A stretch of 64,000 nt of DNA, from positions 1 to 64,000 of the forward strand of contig JAAVCK010000016.1 in the NCBI GenBank assembly GCA_014802325.1. The letters are read 5' to 3'. Within the stretch, counting starts at the first letter, position 1, and every line of letters begins with the position of its first letter. The position numbers and the translations under genes are program-made. Below, piece after piece: positions 18,179 to 28,380 of this stretch. The DNA comes from Bacteroides sp. Its GTDB lineage: Bacteria; Bacteroidota; Bacteroidia; Bacteroidales; Muribaculaceae. The notes below the pieces were generated by a model that saw nothing but the letters and a program-made list of their open reading frames with translations, was not told where the DNA came from and searched no databases.

Positions 18179-18955
18179 ATGAAATGTCTATACTTGTTGA
18201 TATTATTATTAATTCCTGGTTTAATAAATGCATATTCTAATATTTCCCCATACTCTTATTGTGCTGGAGACCCTATTAATTTTGTTGATCCAACAGGAAA
18301 TGAAATAGAAATGACGAAGCTTATTTGGGCAGACAAGTCTATAGGTCTTAATATTTCTCAGTCTATTATTGAAGATTTGAATATGCAAACAGGACTTACG
18401 TTAAATCTTGATGATAACAATAGATTGAGATACGCTACGAATAATGATGGGAGTCCGATAATAAAAACGGTATTAGATTCCGATGGAAAGAGCTCTTATG
18501 CGGGTAGTGAAACCGCCAGGACATTACTGATTGAAAGTATCGATAACCAAAAAGTTGTGGATGTATCATATTCAAAAAGATCTGCAACAAACGATAACAG
18601 TATTGGACTTAATGCGCAGCAAATTGATAAAATGATTGAGGGCGCAGTAGGTGTAGATGGAAATACCCTCGGTTATGGAATGACATTTATGCACGAACTA
18701 TTTCATACGGAAGTAGGAGGTAGCGGAAAGGATAGTACTGAAAATTATGGGACAGGTGAGGTGGTAGATAATATGAATAAAATTCGGAATGAACTCAATT
18801 CACAAGGTTTCAATTATGGACAACGTATGAATTATAAGGCTTTACCATCAAGTGAAGGTATTATTATTCCGTTTAATTCATCAGCGTTCAAATCCTTGCA
18901 AAATGGGGTTCCTATGAGTAGAAGCGATTATTACATAAAAATTGAAATCAAATGA
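18179..18955 (+). CDS. Signal-peptide RHS-core tip fused to a putative zincin domain
   Basis: The 258-residue protein begins with a signal peptide (about 1-19), then directly the end of an RHS-repeat-associated core, SPYSYCAGDPINFVDPTG (residues 23-40). This is the motif that normally closes a huge RHS shell before the variable toxin tip. The remaining about 215 residues contain FMHELFHTEVGG with an HExxH zinc site at 172-176, so the tip may be a metalloprotease. The RHS repeats are absent, making this a stand-alone exported tip. It overlaps the next gene by 4 nt. A relic of a longer RHS gene is possible, but the signal peptide and operon structure argue for a functional unit. Confidence 0.65.
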   Translation: MKCLYLLILLLIPGLINAYSNISPYSYCAGDPINFVDPTGNEIEMTKLIWADKSIGLNISQSIIEDLNMQTGLTLNLDDNNRLRYATNNDGSPIIKTVLDSDGKSSYAGSETARTLLIESIDNQKVVDVSYSKRSATNDNSIGLNAQQIDKMIEGAVGVDGNTLGYGMTFMHELFHTEVGGSGKDSTENYGTGEVVDNMNKIRNELNSQGFNYGQRMNYKALPSSEGIIIPFNSSAFKSLQNGVPMSRSDYYIKIEIK

Positions 18956-19437
18956 AAAAGATACTTTTGATAGTTTTACTTGGTATTTGTTTTTCGTTAT
19001 ACGGACAGATTGATGCCTATAATGATAAAGCAGCGCAGAAAGCTGTGGAAAAGGCCTATTCATTGATTAAGGAAACGTATAAAGATAATGATATATGTGT
19101 ATCGGATTCAGTTTATGATCTCGATTGGGATTACTTTGATGTTGATTCTGATATAAACCGAAGTTTGGATGTATATAGAGCTATTAAACATTATACATGG
19201 TCGAAACCTCAATACTCTGATGCTTTGAATAAAATATTCGTCAGGGATACTTGTAATACCCCAAAGTATATAGCATTATTTTCAGAACCCTATGACCGTA
19301 TGATACGTTGCGATTTACTTCCTTCTGATTTAAAAATCGGAATTTTAGGTACGCCTGTTATACCGGTGCTCTTATTCATATATAATGAAATTGGAGATAT
19401 AAAACAGTTCTACCAAGGAGAACTGAATGTGGAATAA
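18952..19437 (+). CDS. Small secreted protein of the cassette, candidate partner or immunity protein
   Basis: This 161-residue protein has a signal peptide (about residues 1-18, ending LYGQ) and an acidic, mixed alpha/beta mature part with no family I recognise. The ATG overlaps the stop of the RHS-tip gene (ATGA), the usual coupling of toxin and antitoxin or immunity genes. Like the other two cassette genes it is AT-rich. An immunity role is inferred only from position; an exported immunity protein would fit a toxin acting in the periplasm. Confidence 0.5.
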   Translation: MKKILLIVLLGICFSLYGQIDAYNDKAAQKAVEKAYSLIKETYKDNDICVSDSVYDLDWDYFDVDSDINRSLDVYRAIKHYTWSKPQYSDALNKIFVRDTCNTPKYIALFSEPYDRMIRCDLLPSDLKIGILGTPVIPVLLFIYNEIGDIKQFYQGELNVE

Positions 19438-19447
19438 ATCGGCTGTA

Positions 19448-20056
19448 TTATTGAAGTTCGCCTGCTCCTTGGCGGAGGATTTCGGGGGCGGTGGGGTCTG
19501 TGGCGTCGACTACGGTGGAAACTTCCGACGATCCTTCACCGCCGTCGATCACAAGGTCAATTTCCGAAGGAACTTCGAGGGCTATGGCCTGCGGGTCGAC
19601 AGGATAATTACCGTCGGCGTCAGGCATGATCGAAGTGGACAGGATGGGATTGTCAAGCTCGCGGGCTATCGCTGTGGCTATGGCATTGTCGGGAATGCGC
19701 ACGCCTACCGTGTGGCGTCCTTTGAATGCTTTAGGCAGCGTAGTTGCAGCGGGAAGAATGAATGTGAACGGTCCCGGCAGATTGTCTTTGAGCAAGTGGA
19801 ATGCCTTGTTGTCGATCCGGGCATATTCGGCTGCCATAGACATATCGGCCGCGATGATCGAGAGTGTGTTTTTATCGGGGTTAAGCCCCTTGATACGACA
19901 CACTTTTTCAATAGCCCGGCTATTGAGCGCGTCGCAACCTATGGCGTAAACAGTGTCGGTAGGATAGATGATAAGTCCGCCCCGACGCAGAGTGTCGACT
20001 ACTTCGTCGAGATAGCGGTCATTGATACTTGTGGGATACATCCGCAGGATTTTCAT
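19448..20056 (-). CDS. tsaC: Threonylcarbamoyl-AMP synthase (Sua5/YrdC/TsaC family)
   Basis: The enzyme makes threonylcarbamoyl-AMP for the t6A37 modification of tRNAs reading ANN codons. I start at ATG 20056 (MKILRMYPTS) because the longer frame runs into the histidine kinase gene. The 202-residue protein shows the YrdC fold: GGLIIYPTDTVYAIGCDA, KVCRIKGLNPDKN, PGPFTFILPA and VGVRIPDN. It lies 20 nt after the histidine kinase gene and is probably co-transcribed. Its last codons are duplicated at the other side of the neighbouring cassette. Confidence 0.9.
   Translation of the reverse strand: MKILRMYPTSINDRYLDEVVDTLRRGGLIIYPTDTVYAIGCDALNSRAIEKVCRIKGLNPDKNTLSIIAADMSMAAEYARIDNKAFHLLKDNLPGPFTFILPAATTLPKAFKGRHTVGVRIPDNAIATAIARELDNPILSTSIMPDADGNYPVDPQAIALEVPSEIDLVIDGGEGSSEVSTVVDATDPTAPEILRQGAGELQ
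19454..19502 (-). repeat. tsaC 3' end, right flank copy of the cassette repeat
   Basis: This is the authentic 3' coding end of tsaC, sharing a 25-base identical core (19467-19491) with 17024-17048. Together the copies bracket the AT-rich three-gene cassette as direct repeats. Confidence 0.7.
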
Positions 20057-20076
20057 GGCTGTAGAGATTGAGTGGG

Positions 20077-21294
20077 TTATTTGGTTAAGGGGAGTTCGAT
20101 GCGGAAAGTGGTGCCCTGTCCGGCAACCGACGATTTCACGAAAATACGTCCGCCGTGATACTCGGCCACGATGCGTCGGGCCAGGGCGAGACCGAGCCCC
20201 CATCCGCGTTTTTTGGTGGTGTAGCCCGGGTTAAATACAGTGTCGAAGTTGCGGCTCTGTATACCCTTGCCGGTATCGGACACTTCTACGAATGCCTTCG
20301 ATTTTTCCAATCCGGTAGTGATGGTGATTGAGCCTGAGCCTTGCATGGCGTCGACGGCATTTTTTATCAGGTTTTCAAGCACCCATTCCATGAGCGGACG
20401 CGAGAGGCTGACGTCAAGCGCACCGGGGTAGAGGCGTGTGGTGAGCTTGATGCGTGAAGATATGCGTGTGGTCATGTATGAAGCCGACGATTCCACTACT
20501 TCGTTGAGATTATCCTGCTCCATCTGCGGGCGTGAGCCTATCTTGGAAAATCGCGATGCTATGGTCGACAGGCGCTTCACGTCTTTATCCATTTCAGTGA
20601 CCACTTCTTTATCCACACCCATGCCTTCGAGCAGTTCCATCCACGCCATAAGCGACGATATCGGCGTGCCGAGCTGGTGGGCGGTCTCTTTCGACAGTCC
20701 TACCCAAACCTTGTTTTGCTCGGCTCGTTTGGTTGACGACACTGCGTAATACACTATCAGCACAAATGCCAACAGCACTATCACCTGAATATAGGGATAC
20801 AAGCTCAGACTCTTGAGCAGCTTGGAGTCTTCGTAGTAAAGGTGCTGGCAATTAGTGGGTGTGATGATGATATTGATCACATTGGGCGTGTGGCGCAGAT
20901 GTTCGAGCTTGCCCATGAGAAACGTGTAGTTCACATCGCTCAGATATGAGTATGGCATTGTGGAGTCGAGCGGCTCGGGCAGATCGAAATTGCGGTGATT
21001 GAGTATGTTGCCATCATCGTCGGTGAGCAGCACGGGTATACTTCTGTTTTCCTCTATGATATTGAGCAGAAAGTCGATATTGCCGGTGGAAACCTCGTCG
21101 GATGAGTCGACCGACGTGATGTTGATGATTTCCTTTGTGGCGTCGGCCCAGATCTGCATTCTCGCGCGCTCCTGTTCTGAGAGGTCTTTGACCAGAAGAT
21201 TGGAATAATACAGGAATCCGGCCACCACCGCGGCCGAAACCACGATGAATATTATGAAGCCGTAGCGGCGCAGATCGTAAATATTCCTGTTCAT
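20077..21294 (-). CDS. Membrane sensor histidine kinase
   Basis: The 405-residue kinase has two membrane segments (about 11-31 and 170-188) flanking a periplasmic sensor of about 138 residues. The H-box is SKETAHQLGTPISSL with phosphoacceptor H206, and N, G1, F and G2 boxes follow (LENLIKNAVDAM, VSDTGKGI, WGLGLALARRI). No HAMP domain is evident. No response regulator is adjacent; the only one in the window (29037) is about 8 kb away and has an atypical receiver. A -7-type TAACTTTG at 21307-21300 on the minus strand sits next to the start, implying a very short leader. Confidence 0.9.
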   Translation of the reverse strand: MNRNIYDLRRYGFIIFIVVSAAVVAGFLYYSNLLVKDLSEQERARMQIWADATKEIINITSVDSSDEVSTGNIDFLLNIIEENRSIPVLLTDDDGNILNHRNFDLPEPLDSTMPYSYLSDVNYTFLMGKLEHLRHTPNVINIIITPTNCQHLYYEDSKLLKSLSLYPYIQVIVLLAFVLIVYYAVSSTKRAEQNKVWVGLSKETAHQLGTPISSLMAWMELLEGMGVDKEVVTEMDKDVKRLSTIASRFSKIGSRPQMEQDNLNEVVESSASYMTTRISSRIKLTTRLYPGALDVSLSRPLMEWVLENLIKNAVDAMQGSGSITITTGLEKSKAFVEVSDTGKGIQSRNFDTVFNPGYTTKKRGWGLGLALARRIVAEYHGGRIFVKSSVAGQGTTFRIELPLTK

Positions 21295-21399
21295 GGCTGC
21301 AAAGTTAACACAATTAAAGTATTTTTAGCGTAAAGTGATGCGACAAAAATGCAGTCACGGGTGTTATAGTAATGTAATTTATGAAGAAGAGCTTCAAAG

Positions 21400-21546
21400 C
21401 ACATAACAGGAACGCATTTATAATAGACAATGTAGTTTTTGCATCCCTCGTCCTAAGGGTCGAGTTGTGAAACCGGGCTCTTAGGCTCTCATAAATAAAT
21501 AGTTGAAACGTGAGGAGGCGTTATCTCTGAGGAGATAACGCCTTTT
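21400..21546 (+). ncRNA. Candidate small structured RNA ending in an intrinsic terminator
   Basis: The 280-nt gap between two minus-strand genes ends, on the plus strand, in a strong terminator, yet has no plus-strand gene upstream. Upstream of it CCTAAG (about 21451) can pair with CTTAGG (about 21481). The 5' end is a guess; a near-consensus element TAGTTTTTG near 21432 is weak. I do not recognise an Rfam family. Confidence 0.25.
21517..21546 (+). terminator. Intrinsic terminator, plus strand
   Basis: A perfect 11-bp stem, GGCGTTATCTC (21517-21527) and GAGATAACGCC (21532-21542) with a TGAG loop, is followed by TTTT. The T-run is only on the plus strand, although both flanking genes are on the minus strand. 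Confidence 0.7.
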
Positions 21547-21574
21547 CACATTGTTGCGTGTCAGCATTGAAATA

Positions 21575-22000
21575 TCAGAGTGCCTCGCGTATGTCGGCTA
21601 TCATGCGGGCATATTCTTCGTCGGTGAGATATACTTCGCCGGGGTTCATGCGGAATGTGCCGCCGTAGTCGGGACCGTCCACGTATTTGGGCGCGAGGTG
21701 GAAATGGAGGTGAGAAAGTTTGTCGGAGTAAGCTCCGTAGTTGATTTTCTCGGGGTTGAACACCTTCTGCATAGCGCGGGTCACGCGGGCAACGTCGTCC
21801 ATAAAGGCGTGAAGTTCTTCGGGCGAGAGTTCGTTGAGGTCGTTAACATGACCGTTGTAGGCCACGAGGCAGCGGCCGCGATAGGTCTGCTCTTTAAAGA
21901 GGAATGCACGCGAAACACTCAGAGGTGCTATCTCGATCATGAGGTTGTGGAGAGTGTCGTTGTTGGTGCAGTAGAGGCAGTCTTTAGGATCACTTTTCAT
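21575..22000 (-). CDS. HIT-family nucleotide-binding protein
   Basis: The 141-residue protein has the HIT-type triad HLHFHLAP near residue 98 and two cysteines near the N-terminus (DCLYC) that may hold zinc. I chose the ATG at 22000 (MKSDPKDCLYC) over a GTG 57 nt upstream that would run into the M16 gene. HIT proteins hydrolyse nucleotide conjugates such as AMP-NH2 or dinucleoside polyphosphates; the substrate here is unknown. It follows the M16 gene by 49 nt and may be the last gene of the thiamine transcript. Confidence 0.85.
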   Translation of the reverse strand: MKSDPKDCLYCTNNDTLHNLMIEIAPLSVSRAFLFKEQTYRGRCLVAYNGHVNDLNELSPEELHAFMDDVARVTRAMQKVFNPEKINYGAYSDKLSHLHFHLAPKYVDGPDYGGTFRMNPGEVYLTDEEYARMIADIREAL

Positions 22001-22049
22001 GGTGGAAATGTTTTGTTGATTATTAATAATTATTATTGAATAAGTCGGA

Positions 22050-23330
22050 TCATACACCTGCTGTGGCTATAAACAGAGCCGATGTGTCGAAATATCGGCG
22101 GGCGAGTTCAGCCAGCGATTCAGCCGACAGATTGTAGATAGCTTCCTGCTGTCGGGCGAAATAGTCGGACGGAGCACCGGCGAGTACCGACGACCTATGA
22201 TGGTCCATGATAGTAAAAGGAGTGTCGAGCATCGCTGCGAGACCTGACAGTGACAGGCGTCGCAGGCGGTCGATTTCGTCGGCCGTATAACTTGATTCGT
22301 CTTTCATCCGCTCCATCTCTGAAATGGTCTCGGCTATAAGCGGCTCTACGTAGGCCGCATCGGCTTCTGCCGATATAGACATGTAGGCCTGATGAGGATA
22401 GCCTATCGTCACAGCGTTGATACCGTAAGTGTAGCCCTTATCCTCGCGCACGTTGAGCATGAGTCTGCTGCCGAAATAACCGCCTAATGCAAGCACGAGC
22501 AGCCTGATAGCTACGAAATCGGGATTTTCACGTCCCGGCAGCAACAGCCCCATCCTGACGGCGCTCTGCTGAGCGTTGGGCATGGTGATGTGGGTGCGCC
22601 GCGACGCTGATGGCCGAAACTCGGGCACTGTGACTTTTTCAGGAGTGCCCGTGGCCGGAATCGAGTTGAGCATGGCGGTCACTTCTCCAAGTGTGGCATC
22701 GGAGAGCCGTCCGGAAATGAAGGCTTTGATGTTGGCCGGATGGAGATGTGAAAAATATACATCGTGCAGCTGCTGTGAGGTGACATCGCAGAGCAGATCA
22801 GCATCAGTCTCGCGCCTGAGCGGATGCCCGTCGCCATAGACCATGGCGCGCAGGGCGGCTGAGGCGTTCCACGCAGTTGTACTACGCTCCACACCTACTG
22901 CGGCGGCTGTGCGAAGTGCCACCTGCCGAAGCCTGTCATCGGGAAACGTCGGGGCCGACACGATACCTGACAATACGGGCAGAATCTCGTCGAAATTATG
23001 GTTGAGGGCGTTGACGGTCAGATTCATGGTGCGGATACCCATATCGGTATTGATCCACGCGCCGCGATAATCTATGAAGTCAGCTATAGTCTCGGCATCC
23101 ATGTCGCGCGTGCCTTCAATCCACAGCGGAGCAAGGAGCGCTCCGATCTCAGGCGTAGCGATGCCGGCAAGTCCGCCTTCGATGGATATGGAAATACGCG
23201 TGGCCGGTGCGTCGCCGCCGCTATATCTGTAGACGGTGGCCCCTGACGGGGTCTCGGTCACGATAGCCGGAGGCATGTGTAGCATCGGCATCGGCTGTAT
23301 TTCGGGGGGAGTGATACGGTCGGGAGTCAT
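22050..23330 (-). CDS. M16-family peptidase-like protein lacking the zinc site
   Basis: The 426-residue protein has the two-domain M16 layout: an N-terminal half with LAPLWIEGTRDM where active members carry HxxEH, and a C-terminal half with the conserved region LNVREDKGYTYGINA. The HxxEH motif is absent, so it is probably the non-catalytic partner of a heterodimer. No catalytic M16 gene is in the window. I start at ATG 23330; a TTG at 23342 overlapping the thiH stop is an alternative. Near-overlap with thiH suggests co-transcription with the thiamine genes. Confidence 0.8.
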   Translation of the reverse strand: MTPDRITPPEIQPMPMLHMPPAIVTETPSGATVYRYSGGDAPATRISISIEGGLAGIATPEIGALLAPLWIEGTRDMDAETIADFIDYRGAWINTDMGIRTMNLTVNALNHNFDEILPVLSGIVSAPTFPDDRLRQVALRTAAAVGVERSTTAWNASAALRAMVYGDGHPLRRETDADLLCDVTSQQLHDVYFSHLHPANIKAFISGRLSDATLGEVTAMLNSIPATGTPEKVTVPEFRPSASRRTHITMPNAQQSAVRMGLLLPGRENPDFVAIRLLVLALGGYFGSRLMLNVREDKGYTYGINAVTIGYPHQAYMSISAEADAAYVEPLIAETISEMERMKDESSYTADEIDRLRRLSLSGLAAMLDTPFTIMDHHRSSVLAGAPSDYFARQQEAIYNLSAESLAELARRYFDTSALFIATAGV

Positions 23331-23338
23331 TATGAAGT

Positions 23339-24448
23339 TCAATCAAATATTTTGTCCCAGTCTTTCCAAACTGCTTCATAACCGAGGGCGCGGATTTCTT
23401 CGGCCACGGCCTGAGGCGAGCGTGAGTCTGACACTTCAAACTGTTCGAGGGCGTCGGGGGTGGAGACGTATCCGCCGGGTTCGGTCTTGCTGCCCGCGCT
23501 CATTGAGGTCACTCCGAGTTTCATCATGTTGGCTCGGAAGCGGGGATTCTCGCGGGTGGAGTAAGATATGTCAACGTCGTGGTCGAAGATACGGAACGCA
23601 AATGTGAGCTGAGCCAGCTCCTTATCGGTCATAACCACCGACGGCTGATAGCCACCTTCGGCCGGACACATGCGGGGGAAGTTGATGCTGTAGCGGGTCT
23701 TCCAGTAGTTGCGGCGCAGATAGCGCAGGTGTCGTGCCATCATGGTGACGTCGGTACGCCAGTCTTCAAGTCCTATCAGCACACCCATGCCTATCTTGTG
23801 CACACCGGCCTGACCCATGCGGTCAAAACCGTTGACACGCCAGTCGAATATCGACTTCATGCCCTGGGGGTGATACTTGCGGTAGTTGGCTTCATTATAA
23901 GTTTCCTGAAAGCACACCACACCGTTGAGCCCGCTTTCGGTAAGGCGCCGGTAGTTTTCGGTCTTCATCGGCATCACCTCGATGGTGAGATTATTGAAGT
24001 AAGGACGAGCTACCCTGAGCACCTGCTCCAGATAGTCCACGCCGTTGAGCGACGGAAATTCACCCGAAACGATAAGCAGATTCTCAAACGGGCCGAGGCG
24101 GCGTATGGCCTCGCACTCGGCTTTAACCTGGTCGAGCGTGAGAGTGACGCGATTGATGGGATTATTGTGGTTAAACCCGCAGTATACGCAGTGGTTTGTG
24201 CAGGCGTTGGACACGTAGAGCGGTATATAAAGCGATATAGTCTTTCCAAACCGCTCAAGTGTATAGCGATGGCTTAGCTGCGCCATAGGCTCAAGATAGG
24301 GTACGGCCGCGGGCGAGATAAGAGCCATGAAGTCGCGGATATCGAGGTGCTCTTTGGTAAGAGCAGCCTCGACATCTCGTGAGGTCATCGACATGATTTG
24401 CCGCGTGGTGGCATCCCAGTCATATTTCTTTAATTCGTCGGAAAACAT
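23339..24448 (-). CDS. thiH: 2-iminoacetate synthase, radical SAM
   Basis: ThiH cleaves tyrosine to dehydroglycine for the thiazole half of thiamine. I start at ATG 24448 (MFSDELKKYD), which avoids overlap with thiC. The 369-residue protein has the radical SAM cluster CTNHCVYC (C83, C87, C90) and the C-terminal ThiH region with RENPRFR and MSAGSKTEPGGY. It lies 11 nt after thiC. Using ThiH rather than the oxygen-dependent ThiO fits an anaerobe. Confidence 0.95.
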   Translation of the reverse strand: MFSDELKKYDWDATTRQIMSMTSRDVEAALTKEHLDIRDFMALISPAAVPYLEPMAQLSHRYTLERFGKTISLYIPLYVSNACTNHCVYCGFNHNNPINRVTLTLDQVKAECEAIRRLGPFENLLIVSGEFPSLNGVDYLEQVLRVARPYFNNLTIEVMPMKTENYRRLTESGLNGVVCFQETYNEANYRKYHPQGMKSIFDWRVNGFDRMGQAGVHKIGMGVLIGLEDWRTDVTMMARHLRYLRRNYWKTRYSINFPRMCPAEGGYQPSVVMTDKELAQLTFAFRIFDHDVDISYSTRENPRFRANMMKLGVTSMSAGSKTEPGGYVSTPDALEQFEVSDSRSPQAVAEEIRALGYEAVWKDWDKIFD

Positions 24449-24459
24449 AGGCAGATATA

Positions 24460-26178
<1,719 letters not shown>

Positions 26179-26185
26179 TTACGGG

Positions 26186-26962
26186 TTAAAAGTCAAGAAA
26201 TGAAGTGAGAGGGCTTGATGCAACGGCCGAGGATGATACCGTGCCGAGTCCGGCCAGATATGCTTTGCGCCCGGCCTCGACAGCCATGCGGAAAGCCACA
26301 GCCATTTCCACAGGATCGCCCGCTACTGCGATAGCAGTGTTGACAAGCACGGCGTCGGCACCCATTTCCATAGCGTCGGCGGCATGAGAAGGAGCTCCGA
26401 GTCCGGCATCGATCACCACGGGCACGCGGCTCTCTGCTATGATGATTTCAAGCAGGTCGCGGGTCTTCAGACCTTTGTTGGTGCCTATGGGAGCGCCGAG
26501 CGGCATCACGGCAGCGGTGCCTACTTCCTCCAGACGCTTGCAGAGCACAGGGTCGGCCTGAATGTAGGGAAGCACCACGAAGCCTTCGCGTGCCAGTATC
26601 TCGGTAGCTTTCAGAGTCTCCACCGGATCGGGCAGAAGATATTTCGGGTCAGGATGGATTTCGAGTTTTATGAAGTTTGTGCCGAAACAGTCGCGGGCCA
26701 GACGGGCTGCAAGTACGGCCTCGTCGGCGTTGCGTACGCCCGACGTATTGGGGAGAAACTGCACGCGGTCACGGTTGATGTGGCTCAGCATGTCGTCCTC
26801 CTCACCATGCTCCATGTCGATTCGCTTCATGGCTACGGTGATCATTTCCGAACCCGATGCCACGATGGAGCGCAGCATCAGTTCGTTGGACGAGAATTTT
26901 CCCGTCCCTACGAAGAGGCGTGAGCTGAAGTCGCGGCCTCCGATTGATAAAATGTCGTTCAT
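26186..26962 (-). CDS. thiG: Thiazole synthase
   Basis: ThiG assembles thiazole phosphate from DXP, dehydroglycine and sulfur on ThiS-thiocarboxylate. The 258-residue TIM-barrel protein shows FVGTGKF, the Schiff-base lysine in [10 protein letters not shown] (K99) and [20 protein letters not shown]. It is 18 nt after thiE. Its sulfur donor ThiS and the activating ThiF are not encoded in this operon. Confidence 0.95.
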   Translation of the reverse strand: MNDILSIGGRDFSSRLFVGTGKFSSNELMLRSIVASGSEMITVAMKRIDMEHGEEDDMLSHINRDRVQFLPNTSGVRNADEAVLAARLARDCFGTNFIKLEIHPDPKYLLPDPVETLKATEILAREGFVVLPYIQADPVLCKRLEEVGTAAVMPLGAPIGTNKGLKTRDLLEIIIAESRVPVVIDAGLGAPSHAADAMEMGADAVLVNTAIAVAGDPVEMAVAFRMAVEAGRKAYLAGLGTVSSSAVASSPLTSFLDF

Positions 26963-26980
26963 ATATGATGAATGAGTGGG

Positions 26981-27619
26981 TTATTGAGCTATACGGGGAT
27001 TGATTTCGGTGAGGAGTGTCATCACGCGGAGGGTATATTCCACTGGATCAGGTGCATTTATGATAGCACCGCTCATGGCAATGCCGTTGACACCGGTGGC
27101 AAGTATCGGCTCTATGTCGTCGATTGTGATGCCGCCTATTGCCACGATGGGCAGCTTGTTGCCGGCAGCCGAGGCTTCGGCCACAACCTTGCGGTAACCT
27201 TCGAGACCCAGTATGGGCGACAGGCGCTCTTTGGTGGTGGTGTGGCGATACGGGCCGAGGCCTACATAGTCAACGTCAATACCGCTGAGAGCCGTAATGT
27301 CGGCTGCGGTGTTGGCTGTGCAGCCTATTATAGCCTCAGCGCCCATCAGTTCGCGGGCCTGAGCCGGGGGCATATCGTTTTTGCCCAGATGAACGCCGTG
27401 TACGTGCATCTTCACGGCAAGCTCCACGCGGTCGTCAAACACAAGAAATGTATTGGATTCGCGGCAAAGCGGAATCACCTCTTCGGCTATTTGGATGAAC
27501 TCTTCATCGGACACGTCTTTCAGACGGAGCTGCACCCAGCGGCAGCCGCCTTCTATCACCATCTGCACTTCTTCGGCGATGGAATATTTTTCGGAAGGAT
27601 GGGTTATGAATTGAAGCAT
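26981..27619 (-). CDS. thiE: Thiamine-phosphate synthase
   Basis: ThiE couples HMP-diphosphate to thiazole phosphate. The 212-residue barrel has WVQLRLKD near the N-terminus, VHLGKNDMPP, GPYRHTTTKERL (the HTxTK-type loop) and IVAIGGIT. It overlaps the preceding ThiE-like gene by 16 nt. Having two ThiE/TenI-type proteins side by side is common in Bacteroidales thiamine operons. Confidence 0.93.
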   Translation of the reverse strand: MLQFITHPSEKYSIAEEVQMVIEGGCRWVQLRLKDVSDEEFIQIAEEVIPLCRESNTFLVFDDRVELAVKMHVHGVHLGKNDMPPAQARELMGAEAIIGCTANTAADITALSGIDVDYVGLGPYRHTTTKERLSPILGLEGYRKVVAEASAAGNKLPIVAIGGITIDDIEPILATGVNGIAMSGAIINAPDPVEYTLRVMTLLTEINPRIAQ

Positions 27620-28188
27620 CGGTAAGATTTTATGAATTCATTAATATTGTCGTGCCAGGCTAAAGCTCCCATTGCGGCATATCCGGCAAATGGATAGGGG
27701 TAGAGCTGGCGTGCATTGAGGCTGTCGATGCCGCCGAGCGCTATCACTTTCACAGGCGCTTTGTCGAGGGCGTGCAGGTGGTCAGGCGAAAATGCCGCCT
27801 TATAGCCGGGCTTGGATATGCTGTCGAATATCGGGCTGAGGGTCACGTAGCGGTGGGCTGAGCTTGACAGGACTTCCTCGATGGAATGACATGAGGCCGT
27901 AGTGGCGCCGCAGTAGCCGGTCGGAGCTTCGGGATGACGCGAGTTGAGGTGTAATGCGCCGACCTCAAACTCTGAGGCAAGGTTGAAATGATCATGAAGC
28001 ACTATGCGGCTGGTGAACTCCCGGGGAATGTCGCGAAGTATAGCCGCAATGTCGGCCTCTTCCATGCCGGGGTGACGCAGATGCACGGCATGCCATCCGC
28101 TGTCGAGCAGCATGGCTATGCGTCGCGCCTCATCCTGAGCGGGGCGAGGCATCGTGTAGGCTATTTTGAGCATTGGGTGTGACCTCAT
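27604..28188 (-). CDS. Second ThiE/TenI-like protein
   Basis: This 194-residue protein is a shorter relative of ThiE: WHAVHLRHPG, IVLHDHFNLA, LHLNSRHPEAP and LSPIFDSISKPGY, with a terminal GYAAMGALAW. It lacks some of the diphosphate-binding residues of ThiE and may be a TenI-type thiazole tautomerase or an alternative thiamine-phosphate synthase. It is the first gene after the TPP riboswitch (about 95 nt). The start could also be the internal ATG at 28173. Confidence 0.8.
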   Translation of the reverse strand: MRSHPMLKIAYTMPRPAQDEARRIAMLLDSGWHAVHLRHPGMEEADIAAILRDIPREFTSRIVLHDHFNLASEFEVGALHLNSRHPEAPTGYCGATTASCHSIEEVLSSSAHRYVTLSPIFDSISKPGYKAAFSPDHLHALDKAPVKVIALGGIDSLNARQLYPYPFAGYAAMGALAWHDNINEFIKSYRCFNS

Positions 28189-28282
28189 GGCGCTGCAATA
28201 ATTTCAAATATTTTGACCGAAGCGGCATCAGGGAGCAGCGTGTGACTCTGCGGTGACGAATATTGGCGCAAAGCGGGCACTG

Positions 28283-28380
28283 ACATGATTCCTCCGGCGG
28301 CATTACCCGCATCAGGTTAAAAGGGTATTGATCTCAGCCTGCGCACGATTGCGCTCCGGCACCCCTTCAGTCGTGGTGGC
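28283..28380 (-). promoter_or_regulatory. TPP riboswitch (THI element)
   Basis: On the minus strand the conserved TPP aptamer pieces appear in order: AAGGGGTGCC, GGCTGAGATCAATACCC, AACCTGATGCGGGTAATGCC and CGGAGGAATCATG. The P3 arm is extended by a GC-rich helix. It lies between the promoter at 28380-28411 and the first gene at 28188 and would repress the thiamine operon when TPP is high. Confidence 0.95.

Noticed and set aside
17154-19437. Complete prophage or integrative element
   Set aside because: No integrase, structural or replication genes are present between the flanking repeats; only a three-gene cassette is supported.
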